Assembly (NCBI GenBank): GCA_023250955.1
Contig: JAHEZQ010000011.1
Location: 39,226-103,225, forward strand
Direction: 5' to 3'
DNA: 64,000 bases
Origin: Melioribacter sp.
GTDB lineage: Bacteria > Bacteroidota > Ignavibacteria > Ignavibacteriales > Melioribacteraceae
This document shows positions 54,655-63,345 of the stretch, in pieces. Numbering within the stretch: the first letter of the stretch is position 1; every line of letters starts with the position of its first letter. The notes under the pieces are model-generated. The model was not told the DNA's origin. It searched no databases and saw only the letters and a list, made by a program, of their open reading frames with translations. A program made the position numbers and the translations under genes.

Positions 54655-56748
54655 ATGAGCGAAAGTTTACTGATCAATATTTGTATTGTTATTCTTTTTC
54701 TTCCTTTACTTGGATTCACTACTGTTGTTTTATTAGGTAAAAGAATTCCAAAACTTTATCTGTTCGAAGTTGCAATTCTCGGGATCGCATTACTTCTATC
54801 AATAATTGTTGCTTATGTAAAACTTTCATTCTACAATACAAAAGATATTGTTGCGGCATTCACCTGGATAACAATGGGCAACGCCCCATCACCAGGCGCA
54901 ATCAGCATAGAACTTGGATTTAAGATTGACAACATTACGGTACTGATGCTCTTCGTGGTAAATCTCATCAGTTTTCTAGTTCATGTCTTCTCTATTGAAT
55001 ACATGCGAGGCGATAAATTATACACACGTTACTTTGCTTATCTCGGAATTTTTACTTTCTCAATGCTCGGAATAGTTCTTACACATAATTTGTTAATGAT
55101 GTACATCTTCTGGGAATTAGTTGGTCTTTCATCATACTTATTAATTGGTTTTTGGTTCGAGAAAAAATCCGCTTCCGATGCGGCTAAGAAAGCATTTATT
55201 GTAAACCGTATCGGCGATATAGGAATGTTTGCCGGTATTCTTATTCTTTTTACTCAATACAAAACATTTACATTTGATGTTATATATCAACAGATAGCAG
55301 CAGGCAATATTCCTTTTGGAAGCAATGCATGGTTAACCGCTGCAGGCATTTTGATTTTTATGGGAGCCGTTGGTAAATCTGCACAGTTCCCTCTTCATGT
55401 TTGGTTACCTGATGCTATGGAAGGTCCAACTCCCGTTAGTGCATTAATACATGCCGCTACTATGGTTGCCGCTGGTGTTTATCTTGTTGTTAGAATTTTT
55501 GTTATGCTTACTGCTGATGCAATGTTAGTCATTGCAGTTATCGGTGCATTTACTTCTCTAGTTGCCGCAACAATTGCTCTTACACAAAATGATATCAAAA
55601 AAGTTTTAGCATACTCTACAGTCTCTCAGTTAGGTTATATGGTTATGTCTCTCGGAGTAGGTGCTTATGCATTTGCATTCTTCCATCTTATTACTCACGC
55701 ATTTTTCAAAGCATGTTTATTCTTAGGATCCGGTTCAGTTATTCATTCTATGCACCACGAACAGGATATACGCAACATGGGCGGATTGAAAAAGAAAATG
55801 CCGGTTACCTATTACACATTTTTAATTTCTACCTTAGCAATTTCCGGAGTCCCGCTCTTCTCCGGCTTCTTAAGTAAAGATGGTATCCTTGCAGGCACTC
55901 TTGCTTTCGGCAAACTTACCGGACATTGGCTTATTCCAATTATTGGATTTACTGTTGCGGGTTTAACTGCATTCTATATGTTCCGTTTAGTAATCTTAAC
56001 ATTCCATGGTGAGCCGAAAGATCATCACAAATATGATCATGCACATGAATCACCATTTGTTATGGCGGCACCGCTTGTTGTACTAGCTGCGCTTTCAATA
56101 TTTATTTGGTACACACCAAATCCAATTGGTGCTTCAGACGGCTGGGTATTAAAGAATTGGATTAAAACTCCCACACAAGTTGTTCCGTTAGAGACACGAT
56201 ATGATTTTATGAAACCGAGCACCGAAGAAGCAAAAGCAGAAGTACACGGAGAAGTTATTCATTCAGTTGAATATACAGAAACGATGCATTGGGCACATTA
56301 TCCTGCTATGTTTTTATCTCTTGCTGTTGCTGGATTAGGAATTTTAATTGCATTCATGTTCTATCAATGGAAAAAACTTAATGCCGATAAACTTGCAGAG
56401 AAGCTTAAACCTCTTTACAATTTCTCTTTGAACAAATGGTTCCTTGATGAATTATATGATATGACAGCCATTGCCGGTACATTAAGTTTCAGTTCAATCC
56501 TTGCATGGTTCGATAATAAAATTGTTGATGGAATTGTGAACGGATCTGCTACAGTGACAAGATTTGTTTCTAGAATGAGCGGGTGGTTCGATACATTTAT
56601 AGTAGATGGCTTTGTAAACTTCACGGCTTTTTTCAGCGGTTTTGTTGGATTGTCTTTCAGAAGATTGCAAACCGGAAAAGTTCAGACATACATTGTCTTT
56701 GTAATTTTTGCAATAATTATTTTATTGATGTTCTTTAAACCGTTTTAA
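54655..56748 (+). CDS. nuoL: NADH-quinone oxidoreductase subunit L
   Basis: The 697-residue antiporter-like subunit has about 14 core helices and the long C-terminal lateral helix. The proton-channel motifs are clear: IFWELVGLSSYLLIGFW (Glu), GKSAQFPLHVWLPDAMEGPTPVSALIHAATMV (Lys and His) and a Lys in NDIKKVLAYSTVSQLGY. The insertion after about residue 455 is His-rich (HGEPKDHHKYDHAHES). A palindromic repeat separates it from nuoM. Confidence 0.96.
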   Translation: MSESLLINICIVILFLPLLGFTTVVLLGKRIPKLYLFEVAILGIALLLSIIVAYVKLSFYNTKDIVAAFTWITMGNAPSPGAISIELGFKIDNITVLMLFVVNLISFLVHVFSIEYMRGDKLYTRYFAYLGIFTFSMLGIVLTHNLLMMYIFWELVGLSSYLLIGFWFEKKSASDAAKKAFIVNRIGDIGMFAGILILFTQYKTFTFDVIYQQIAAGNIPFGSNAWLTAAGILIFMGAVGKSAQFPLHVWLPDAMEGPTPVSALIHAATMVAAGVYLVVRIFVMLTADAMLVIAVIGAFTSLVAATIALTQNDIKKVLAYSTVSQLGYMVMSLGVGAYAFAFFHLITHAFFKACLFLGSGSVIHSMHHEQDIRNMGGLKKKMPVTYYTFLISTLAISGVPLFSGFLSKDGILAGTLAFGKLTGHWLIPIIGFTVAGLTAFYMFRLVILTFHGEPKDHHKYDHAHESPFVMAAPLVVLAALSIFIWYTPNPIGASDGWVLKNWIKTPTQVVPLETRYDFMKPSTEEAKAEVHGEVIHSVEYTETMHWAHYPAMFLSLAVAGLGILIAFMFYQWKKLNADKLAEKLKPLYNFSLNKWFLDELYDMTAIAGTLSFSSILAWFDNKIVDGIVNGSATVTRFVSRMSGWFDTFIVDGFVNFTAFFSGFVGLSFRRLQTGKVQTYIVFVIFAIIILLMFFKPF

Positions 56749-56758
56749 GATTTTAAAC

Positions 56759-56830
56759 TCTGAGCGAAGTGAAGAGTCTCATAATTGAATAAGTTAGAGA
56801 TTCCTCGTCGTCCTTAAAGGACTCCTCAGA
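56759..56830. repeat. Palindromic repeat between nuoL and nuoM
   Basis: TCTGAG at 56759-56764 pairs with CTCAGA at 56825-56830. Inside it, GTCCTT / AAGGAC (56810-56822) forms a second hairpin, and GTCTC / GAGAT elements lie between. Sequence such as GAGCGAAGTGAAGAG and CCTCGTCGTCC has the look of dispersed intergenic repeats. It fills most of the 120-base gap inside an otherwise tight operon. Confidence 0.6.
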
Positions 56831-56868
56831 ATTCAAATATAAAAATTAAAAAACATAGGTTAGTAGTT

Positions 56869-58455
56869 ATGATTGGATTTCCGATACTTTCGTTAATTAC
56901 TTTTCTTCCTGTACTGGGAATGTTCTTAATCTTATTCATGAAAAAAGAACAACCCAAATCAATAAAATATTTGACGCTTGGTATTACTGCTCTACAAGTA
57001 GTATTGGCAGTAATTCTTCTAGCAAACTATAATTACGCAAGCGCAGGTATTTATGAAGAAAAGTCATTTAAATTCATAGAAAAATTCAGATGGATAAATA
57101 TCAGCGGAATTTCGTGGCTCGGCACAGTTAAAGTAGATTACTTCCTGGGCATTGACGGATTAAGTATGCCGATGGTTCTCTTAACTGCACTGATTTCTTT
57201 TATCGCTGCTATTTCATCCTGGACGATTGAAAAATCCGTTAAAGGTTACTTTGCACTCTTCCTTCTTCTTGATGCAGGTATGATGGGGGTTTTTGTCTCT
57301 CTCGATTTCTTCCTGTTCTACATTTTCTGGGAATTAATGTTACTACCGATGTATTTCTTAATCGGTATTTGGGGCGGACCAAGAAAAGAATATGCTGCTA
57401 TTAAGTTTTTCATTTATACATTGTTTGGAAGCGTGTTCATTCTCTTAGTTATGATCGGTTTATACTTCAGTGCTACAGAATTAATGGCAGACGGAAGTAA
57501 AGTTCATACATTCAGTTTACTTGCTTTAATGAATCCGGCTAATTACTCGGCTGACGGAATTTTATCTGCATTGAATCCGAATAACTTAAGATTGATTGCA
57601 TACATCGCATTGTTTGCAGGATTTGCTATAAAAATTCCAATGTTCCCATTCCATACATGGTTGCCGGACGCACACGTTGAAGCACCAACTCCAATCTCTG
57701 TAATTCTAGCCGGTGTTCTTTTGAAAATGGGTACTTATGGAATTCTTCGCGTTAGTTATCCAATCTTTCCTGATATAACACGAGAGTTGATGTGGTACAT
57801 TGGTCTCTTCGGGATGATAAATATTGTTTACGGTGCACTTGTTGCACTTGCACAAAAAGATTTCAAAAAATTAATCGCATACTCATCAGTTTCTCACATG
57901 GGTTATGTTTTGCTTGGAATGGCATCACTTACTACGGTCGGAATTAACGGTGCAATATTCCAAATGTTCAATCATGGTACAATTACTGCAATGCTCTTCT
58001 TGATTGTCGGCGTTGTTTATGATCGTGCTCATACAAGAGGATTAAATGATTTCGGCGGACTTGCTTCTCAAATGCCGGTCTACACAGGATTCGTTACAGT
58101 TGCATTCTTTGCCGCAATTGGTTTACCAAGCATGAGCGGATTCGTTTCTGAAGCGCTAGTATTCATCGGTGCGTTCGGAGTAAGCTCAATAAGAGTTCTC
58201 ACTTTAATTTCAACACTTGGAATTCTGCTTGGTGCCGGCTATATGTTGTGGACTCTTCAAAGAATTTTCTTCGGTCCATTAAATGAAAAATGGGCAACTC
58301 TAAAAGATCTTGATAAACGTGAATATGCAATGTTCATTCCTCTTACTATAATAATTATTTTCTTAGGAGTTTATCCTTCCGGAATGTTGGACATTATGAA
58401 TTCATCTGTAAATTCTCTAGTAAATTTTGTAACCAGTTTAGCACCAATACATTAA
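56869..58455 (+). CDS. nuoM: NADH-quinone oxidoreductase subunit M
   Basis: The 528-residue antiporter-like subunit has 14 helices. Motifs include FFLFYIFWELMLLPMYFLIGIWGG (key Glu), FAIKIPMFPFHTWLPDAHVEAPTPISVILAGVLLKMG and KDFKKLIAYSSVSHMGYVLLG. The family forms one of the three proton channels. It follows the palindromic repeat and is 15 bases before nuoN. Confidence 0.97.
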   Translation: MIGFPILSLITFLPVLGMFLILFMKKEQPKSIKYLTLGITALQVVLAVILLANYNYASAGIYEEKSFKFIEKFRWINISGISWLGTVKVDYFLGIDGLSMPMVLLTALISFIAAISSWTIEKSVKGYFALFLLLDAGMMGVFVSLDFFLFYIFWELMLLPMYFLIGIWGGPRKEYAAIKFFIYTLFGSVFILLVMIGLYFSATELMADGSKVHTFSLLALMNPANYSADGILSALNPNNLRLIAYIALFAGFAIKIPMFPFHTWLPDAHVEAPTPISVILAGVLLKMGTYGILRVSYPIFPDITRELMWYIGLFGMINIVYGALVALAQKDFKKLIAYSSVSHMGYVLLGMASLTTVGINGAIFQMFNHGTITAMLFLIVGVVYDRAHTRGLNDFGGLASQMPVYTGFVTVAFFAAIGLPSMSGFVSEALVFIGAFGVSSIRVLTLISTLGILLGAGYMLWTLQRIFFGPLNEKWATLKDLDKREYAMFIPLTIIIIFLGVYPSGMLDIMNSSVNSLVNFVTSLAPIH

Positions 58456-58470
58456 GCGGATTAAATTTTA

Positions 58471-59979
58471 ATGATGGCAAATACAAATTTATATCAGTCA
58501 CTTAGTTTAATTGTACCGGAAATTGTACTAACTGTTGTTTTGCTTGTACTTGTTCTAACCGATCTAATTTTTCATAAAGACAAAAAATTAATCCCTTATG
58601 TAGCTCTCGCCGGAATTTTGCTGACCGGTTATTTTATATTAAATCAATTCGGAGAAAAAGGATTTGCATTCCAACCGGCATTATATACTTATGGAATGGT
58701 TGCAATAGATTCTTTCGGCGTTTTCTTCAAGATGATAGTGGTTGTTGCTACTATTTTTATCATTTTCTTCTCTTTCGGTTCAGAAGAAATTATTAAGATC
58801 AAAGATAGAATCGGCGAATATTATGCTTTGATATTTGGAATGGTTTTGGGAATGTTCTTCATGATTTCGGCTACCGATTTGATTCTTATTTATCTCTCTA
58901 TGGAATTAATGTCTCTCTCATCTTATGTACTTTCAGGATTTACAAAATTAAGAGAGAGAAACAGTGAAGCTGCATTAAAATATTTATTATACGGTGCAAT
59001 TTCATCCGGGTTAATGCTTTTTGGTATTTCTTTAATTTATGGATTAACCGGCAGTACAAATCTTTATGTAATTAATTCGCTCATTCAGAATCCGCATATA
59101 AATCTTTTCACGGTTGCATTTGCAAGTATTTTAATCTTTGCCGGCATTGGATATAAAATTTCTTCTGCACCTTTCCATTTCTGGACACCGGATGTTTATG
59201 AAGGGGCTCCGATAACAATTACCGCTTTTCTTTCTGTTGCAAGTAAAGCCGCCGGATTCGCACTTCTTATAAGATTTATCAGAACAACTTTTATTTCTTA
59301 TGCAGATGCAAACGGTATGTGGCAGATGATAAATGTATTTGATTGGAAAACTTTATTAATAGCTATTTCGATACTTACGATGACACTTGGCAACTTCTCT
59401 GCCCTCTGGCAAAACAATATGAAAAGAATGCTTGCCTATTCTTCAATCGCTCATGCGGGATATCTGCTTCTCGGTTTAGTTGTTTTGTCAAATCAAGGAT
59501 TGCTGGCAATCTTAATTTACTTCTCTGTTTATTTGATAATGAATCTTGGTGCATTCTTAGTTGTCATGCTGATTGCTAATAAGATTGGCTCAGAAGATAT
59601 ACATGATTATAACGGACTTGGAATTACATCTCCATTCCTTGGTGTATCTCTTGCTATATTTTTAGTTTCGTTAACCGGGCTTCCGCCGACAGCGGGATTT
59701 ATCGGCAAGCTTTATTTGTTCATTGCACTTGTAGATGCAAAAATGATTGCCGTTGCTGTAATAGCTTTATTGAACTCCGTCGTTTCTCTTTATTACTATA
59801 TACGCGTTCTTAAACACATGTTCTTAACCAAACCAGAAAAAGAAACTCAAACAATTACAACATCTCTCCCCAATACAATTCTTGTTTCAGTATTAGTTGC
59901 CGCAATTCTTGTTTTTGGAATTTACTTCGCACCTTTGGTTGATGCAGCTACAAGTTGTTTGGTAATGCTGGGGCTTTAA
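58471..59979 (+). CDS. nuoN: NADH-quinone oxidoreductase subunit N
   Basis: The 502-residue subunit is antiporter-like, with LIYLSMELMSLSSYVLSGF (Glu), GYKISSAPFHFWTPDVYEGAPITITAFLSVASKAAGF and NMKRMLAYSSIAHAGYLLLG. It is the last gene of the operon. Two adjacent ATG codons are possible starts (58471 or 58474). No terminator hairpin is visible in the 43 bases before the convergent toxin gene. Confidence 0.96.
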   Translation: MMANTNLYQSLSLIVPEIVLTVVLLVLVLTDLIFHKDKKLIPYVALAGILLTGYFILNQFGEKGFAFQPALYTYGMVAIDSFGVFFKMIVVVATIFIIFFSFGSEEIIKIKDRIGEYYALIFGMVLGMFFMISATDLILIYLSMELMSLSSYVLSGFTKLRERNSEAALKYLLYGAISSGLMLFGISLIYGLTGSTNLYVINSLIQNPHINLFTVAFASILIFAGIGYKISSAPFHFWTPDVYEGAPITITAFLSVASKAAGFALLIRFIRTTFISYADANGMWQMINVFDWKTLLIAISILTMTLGNFSALWQNNMKRMLAYSSIAHAGYLLLGLVVLSNQGLLAILIYFSVYLIMNLGAFLVVMLIANKIGSEDIHDYNGLGITSPFLGVSLAIFLVSLTGLPPTAGFIGKLYLFIALVDAKMIAVAVIALLNSVVSLYYYIRVLKHMFLTKPEKETQTITTSLPNTILVSVLVAAILVFGIYFAPLVDAATSCLVMLGL

Positions 59980-60022
59980 TTCAATTCGAGTAATTATTTT
60001 TTTTACTGCCGACTATCGTCTG

Positions 60023-60289
60023 CTAAGGAAAATATTTATAAATATCTTTACGATGTAAAACTCTCTTAACTATAATATTGTCTTCCTCTTTTTTGAGTCC
60101 AACTCTATAATTTCCGAAACGGATCTTAAAATAATTTTTATACCCTTTCATCGATTCAATTCTGCCGTTTTCATAAATATCTTCGAGTTGAGGAAGAATT
60201 TCAAAAATAAATTTTTCGATGTGGGTTCTTGATTCTGAAGGAATAAGTGTAAGTTCTTTTAAGAACTTCTTGCTGTAAACAATTTTCAC
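60023..60289 (-). CDS. RelE/ParE-type toxin
   Basis: The 88-residue protein starts MKIVYSKKFLKELTLIP and has the compact RelE/ParE layout. The central basic stretch (MKGYKNYFKIRFGNYRVGLKKE) and the C-terminal VKRVLHRKDIYKYFP are typical of ribosome-dependent mRNA interferases of the YafQ/RelE/HigB families. Its start overlaps the antitoxin stop by four bases. It is probably a functional type II pair, convergent with nuoN. Confidence 0.85.
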   Translation of the reverse strand: MKIVYSKKFLKELTLIPSESRTHIEKFIFEILPQLEDIYENGRIESMKGYKNYFKIRFGNYRVGLKKEEDNIIVKRVLHRKDIYKYFP

Positions 60290-60492
60290 TTTTCTTTCGG
60301 CAGCTTTTTATAGAATTCTTTCGCTTCCCGAACCTCAAGTCTTTCGCTATCATCTTCTTTCATCAGTTGAACCAGCGCATAGTTCTCCAGCAAGTCTTCC
60401 ATTTTCTGATATGTTTCTATATCAATCTGAACTGCTACCTTTTCATTGTTTTCATCAATAATATATTTCTTTTTTATCGCTTCCATTTTCAC
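60286..60492 (-). CDS. Antitoxin partner of the RelE/ParE toxin
   Basis: The 68-residue protein (MKMEAIKKKYIIDENNEKVAVQIDIETYQKMEDLLENYAL) has a short beta DNA-binding start and an acidic helical tail, like Phd/YefM-type or similar antitoxins. It lies upstream and overlaps the toxin by four bases. It should bind the toxin and repress the promoter. The exact antitoxin family is uncertain. Confidence 0.78.
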   Translation of the reverse strand: MKMEAIKKKYIIDENNEKVAVQIDIETYQKMEDLLENYALVQLMKEDDSERLEVREAKEFYKKLPKEK

Positions 60493-60621
60493 TCATTTTA
60501 TTCTGTTTGAAAATAATGATTTTAATTCCTTAATACAATCTGCATGCAAATGTTACATTAAGTTTACTGTCGAGTTACATACTCTACCTTAAAATGATTC
60601 CTGAAGTCTTTTCTTGCCAAT

Positions 60622-61839
60622 TCAATCACTACCTTTCTTATTTTTTAATAACTCTTCTTCCGCTTTATATTCAGCGTAATATTTCTTTTTACTTCCTTCA
60701 TAGCTGTCAATTTGAACGAGTACACCTTCAAGTTTTCCATTAACCAACGGAACCCTTTTCGATGTTTTCAATCCAATAGACTTTCGAAGCACCGGATCGC
60801 CGGTATAAATAAACGCTGTTGTGCCTTTACATTTTTGTTTTATAAAATCACCAAGCTCGGTATAAAGTTTTTTCACTTCCTCATATTCACCCATTCGTAT
60901 GCCGTAAGGAGGATTTGTAATTAATGTTCCGTTCTCAAATTGTTTAACATGCTGAAACGGATGACATGATAAATCCACTGCATCTGAAAATGGAAGCCGC
61001 GAAAGATTATCTTTTGCTACATCAATTACTCGTTGAGATTTATCGCTTCCGCTTATTAATCCTTTTTCTAACGGACGGATTTTCTGATCGCATTCTCCTT
61101 TTACTTTTTCCCAAATTTGTTTATCAAAATCCGGCATATAAAAGAATCCGAAGTTTGTTCTCAGTTTTTGAGCTGGGATTTTGCAGTAATGCATTAACGC
61201 TTCGCATAGTATTGTCCCCGATCCGCACATGCAATCCCATAAAGGATTTTGACCATCCCATTTACTGATTCTAATTATCGCTGCAGCAAGAGTTTCCTGC
61301 ATTGGCGCTTCCCCAGCCAATAATCTGTATCCTCTTTTATGCAGCGATTCACCCGATGTATCTATACTAACAACAGCTTCATCTTTTTCAATGTGAAGAT
61401 TAATGCGTACATCCGGATTAACCGTGCTTACATCAGGACGAAGACCATCGCTGACTTTACGAAAATAATCTGCAATACCATCCTTCAAACATTGAGCAGC
61501 ATACAACGAGTTATTAATATTGCTTTTTGCGACTGATGCCGTGATAGCAAATGTTTTATCAATCGTAAATATTTTTTCCCATTTTATCTCTTCCGCTTTC
61601 TTTCTAAGAATATTTGTGTTGTGGCAAGAAAAGGTTAATAATGGTGCAAGTACACGCGATACCATTCGTGACATGTAATTAATTCTATACAAGGAAGCAG
61701 GATCAGCTTCAAAATAAACACCTCTATAGGAAACTTTGGTATTCTTTGCACCAAGCTCAATCAGTTCTTCTTCACAAAGTGATTCCATCATTCCCGGTAC
61801 TTGAGCAAAAAACATATTATCCTTCTGATACTCGTACAT
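60622..61839 (-). CDS. THUMP-domain RNA N2-guanine methyltransferase (RlmL N-terminal-like)
   Basis: The 405-residue protein has a THUMP domain at about 55-160 and a Rossmann SAM methyltransferase at about 165-385. The motifs are WDCMCGSGTILCEALMHY and the catalytic TNPPYGIRMGE. This matches the m2G2445 half of E. coli RlmL without the RlmK half, and related Trm14-like enzymes. An internal ATG (MFFAQVPGM) eight codons in is possible. It acts on 23S rRNA by analogy. Confidence 0.82.
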   Translation of the reverse strand: MYEYQKDNMFFAQVPGMMESLCEEELIELGAKNTKVSYRGVYFEADPASLYRINYMSRMVSRVLAPLLTFSCHNTNILRKKAEEIKWEKIFTIDKTFAITASVAKSNINNSLYAAQCLKDGIADYFRKVSDGLRPDVSTVNPDVRINLHIEKDEAVVSIDTSGESLHKRGYRLLAGEAPMQETLAAAIIRISKWDGQNPLWDCMCGSGTILCEALMHYCKIPAQKLRTNFGFFYMPDFDKQIWEKVKGECDQKIRPLEKGLISGSDKSQRVIDVAKDNLSRLPFSDAVDLSCHPFQHVKQFENGTLITNPPYGIRMGEYEEVKKLYTELGDFIKQKCKGTTAFIYTGDPVLRKSIGLKTSKRVPLVNGKLEGVLVQIDSYEGSKKKYYAEYKAEEELLKNKKGSD

Positions 61840-61887
61840 ATAATAACCTGATTAATTAATGTGTTGAGACCACTTCAAAATTAAATC

Positions 61888-61961
61888 TGTCATTTCGACC
61901 AAAGGGAGAAATCTTTACTTTTAATATGATTTCTCAGTCGCTTCGCTTCTTCGAAATGACA
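61888..61961. repeat. 74-bp nested palindromic intergenic repeat
   Basis: Outer arms TGTCATTTCGA (61888-61898) and TCGAAATGACA (61951-61961) pair perfectly. Inner arms GAGAAATC (61906-61913) and GATTTCTC (61928-61935) also pair perfectly. Sequence of this type, CATTTCGA...GAGAAATCT, recurs in the intergenic DNA of many Bacteroidota. It could be transcribed as a long hairpin. Confidence 0.75.
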
Positions 61962-62097
61962 TTTCAGAATTTTTCAGATGTTTCCGTATAATTATTATCC
62001 TTCTGTTTCAAAATTACCGAATATAATTCACAATAAATATTCGGGATTTATTTTTGGATGATATATTAAGCATGGCTATTGATAATTTTCTATGTAG

Positions 62098-62147
62098 TGC
62101 CATTGCTTCGTCTTTCTTCGACAAGCTCAGAACTCCTCGCAATGACA
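62098..62147. repeat. 50-bp palindromic intergenic repeat
   Basis: CATTGC (62101-62106) pairs with GCAATG (62139-62144), enclosing CTTCGACAAGCTCAGAACTC. On the minus strand it begins GTCATTGCGAGGAGT, a widely dispersed intergenic repeat start in Bacteroidota. It is about 83 bases upstream of the thioredoxin-like gene start. Confidence 0.7.
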
Positions 62148-62229
62148 ACCTAAATTCTCTTTTTGCCCCTAAAATGTATTTGTATATTTGATCTGTAAAT
62201 ATTTTTCAATGTATTCAGGAGATAATCCC

Positions 62230-62793
62230 ATGTTCAGAAAATTAACATCCACTCTATTTGTATTATTATTTACAGTTACACTTCTATTGGGACAAGACAC
62301 AAAACCTCAGACAGCTGACAGCATTCTCAAATCATCTTACAAAGAAGCAAAAGCATCTGATAAAAATGTATTCTTAATTTTTCATGCGTCATGGTGCAGT
62401 TGGTGTAAAAGATTAGATAAAGCAATGCAGAGCGATGAATTAAAAAAGATTTTTGAAGATTGCTATGTCATCACTCACCTTGATGTTCTTGAGAATGGAG
62501 ATAAAGTTGCTCAATTAGAGAATCCCGGCGGAAGAGAAATTATGAAAAACCTCGGCGGAGAAAAATCCGGTTTACCTTTTTATACTTTTCTTGATGCATC
62601 CGGGAAAAAACTTGCTGATTCTAATGTAATGCCTAAAGATATGAACATCGGTTATCCGGGTAGTGATGAGGAGATCGCAGAGTTTGGAAAACTTCTGAAA
62701 GTTTCTGCAAAAAATTTAAGTGAAGAAAATTATTCTACAATTATTGATTACTTAAAAAAGAACGCACCAAAACCTGCTGCTACAAGTCATTAA
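62230..62793 (+). CDS. Exported thioredoxin-like protein
   Basis: I take the ATG at 62230 with AGGAG 8 bases before it, giving 187 residues (MFRKLTSTLFVLLF). A frame to 62188 exists, but the extra residues break the signal peptide. The signal ends near residue 21 (LLLGQD). A thioredoxin fold follows with the redox motif WCSWCKRLD and a GLPFYTFLDASGK strand. It is probably a periplasmic disulfide reductase or thiol relay. Confidence 0.83.
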   Translation: MFRKLTSTLFVLLFTVTLLLGQDTKPQTADSILKSSYKEAKASDKNVFLIFHASWCSWCKRLDKAMQSDELKKIFEDCYVITHLDVLENGDKVAQLENPGGREIMKNLGGEKSGLPFYTFLDASGKKLADSNVMPKDMNIGYPGSDEEIAEFGKLLKVSAKNLSEENYSTIIDYLKKNAPKPAATSH

Positions 62794-62798
62794 AATTA

Positions 62799-62856
62799 AC
62801 CTCACCCCATCCCTCTCCTTATTAAGGAGAGGGTGGCCCAAAGGGACGGGTGAGGT
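62799..62856. terminator. Hairpin repeat downstream of the thioredoxin-like gene
   Basis: The inner stem CCCTCTCCTTA / TAAGGAGAGGG (62811-62833) is perfect over 11 bases. The outer arms ACCTCACCC (62799-62807) and GGGTGAGGT (62848-62856) also pair. It begins 6 bases after the stop at 62793, so it can terminate transcription, but the nested plan suggests a dispersed repeat. Confidence 0.6.
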
Positions 62857-62895
62857 CAAAAGTAATTATTGCACACAATAATTTAGAATAAAAAA

Positions 62896-62928
62896 CCTCT
62901 CCAAAGTAGGGGGTGAACTCCGGAGAGG
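62896..62928. other. Hairpin preceding a possible 20-codon leader ORF
   Basis: CCTCTCC (62896-62902) pairs with GGAGAGG (62922-62928). Just after it come AAGGAG (62931-62936) and the palindrome CCTATGCATAGG (62943-62954). This cluster of structure is unexplained by the neighbouring genes. Confidence 0.45.
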
Positions 62929-62945
62929 AAAAGGAGACATTACCT

Positions 62946-63008
62946 ATGCATAGGAGGTATGAGTACCTTCTGCAATTGAAAATGCCTCAAAATAAATCTA
63001 ATACATGA
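62946..63008 (+). CDS. Possible 20-residue small ORF (speculative)
   Basis: ATG at 62946 lies 9 bases after AAGGAG and opens a 20-codon frame (MHRRYEYLLQLKMPQNKSNT) ending at TGA 63006-63008. It overlaps the 3' end of the antisense hypothetical gene by 22 bases. Good ribosome-site spacing and a nearby hairpin are the only support; coding is not proven. Confidence 0.25.
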   Translation: MHRRYEYLLQLKMPQNKSNT

Positions 63009-63325
63009 ACTATAGCATTTATTTCATAATTTAATTTTTCTCTGCTATAACATACAGAGGCATATATAAGCTTTCCATCTTTATATATCATTAATCGTGT
63101 AGGTATTAGAAATTCATTGTCAAAGCCGTTTAATATAAAGTTCCAACCACTTTGGATTTTGTTGTTCAATAAATTTTTTAATTCTTCACCATTTGTTCTA
63201 ATTAGATTATCTTTTTCGAGATTAATTGTTATCATATTTAATTCAGTATCATACTGTGCATTAATTTTACAAGCAAAAAGAATAAGTAATATAAATACAT
63301 GTACTATAGTTATTCTTAGTTTCAT
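62987..63325 (-). CDS. Small exported protein of unknown function
   Basis: The 112-residue protein has a signal peptide or lipoprotein-like start (ILLILFACKINAQ). The body holds a likely beta-alpha fold (MITINLEKDNLIRTNGEELKNLLNN and GWNFILNGFDNEFLIP). I recognise no family. It ends close to the palindromic cluster and lies 20 bases after the DsbD-like stop. Confidence 0.6.
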   Translation of the reverse strand: MKLRITIVHVFILLILFACKINAQYDTELNMITINLEKDNLIRTNGEELKNLLNNKIQSGWNFILNGFDNEFLIPTRLMIYKDGKLIYASVCYSREKLNYEINAIVHVLDLF

Positions 63326-63345
63326 AATTCATCCATCCCGTGAGT

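Larger units (their letters stand above)
61840..62229. other. Intergenic region with two palindromic repeats
   Basis: This stretch between divergent genes holds no gene I can support. Two dispersed-type palindromes sit at 61888-61961 and 62098-62147. Promoters for both neighbours should lie here, but I see no convincing boxes. Confidence 0.65.
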
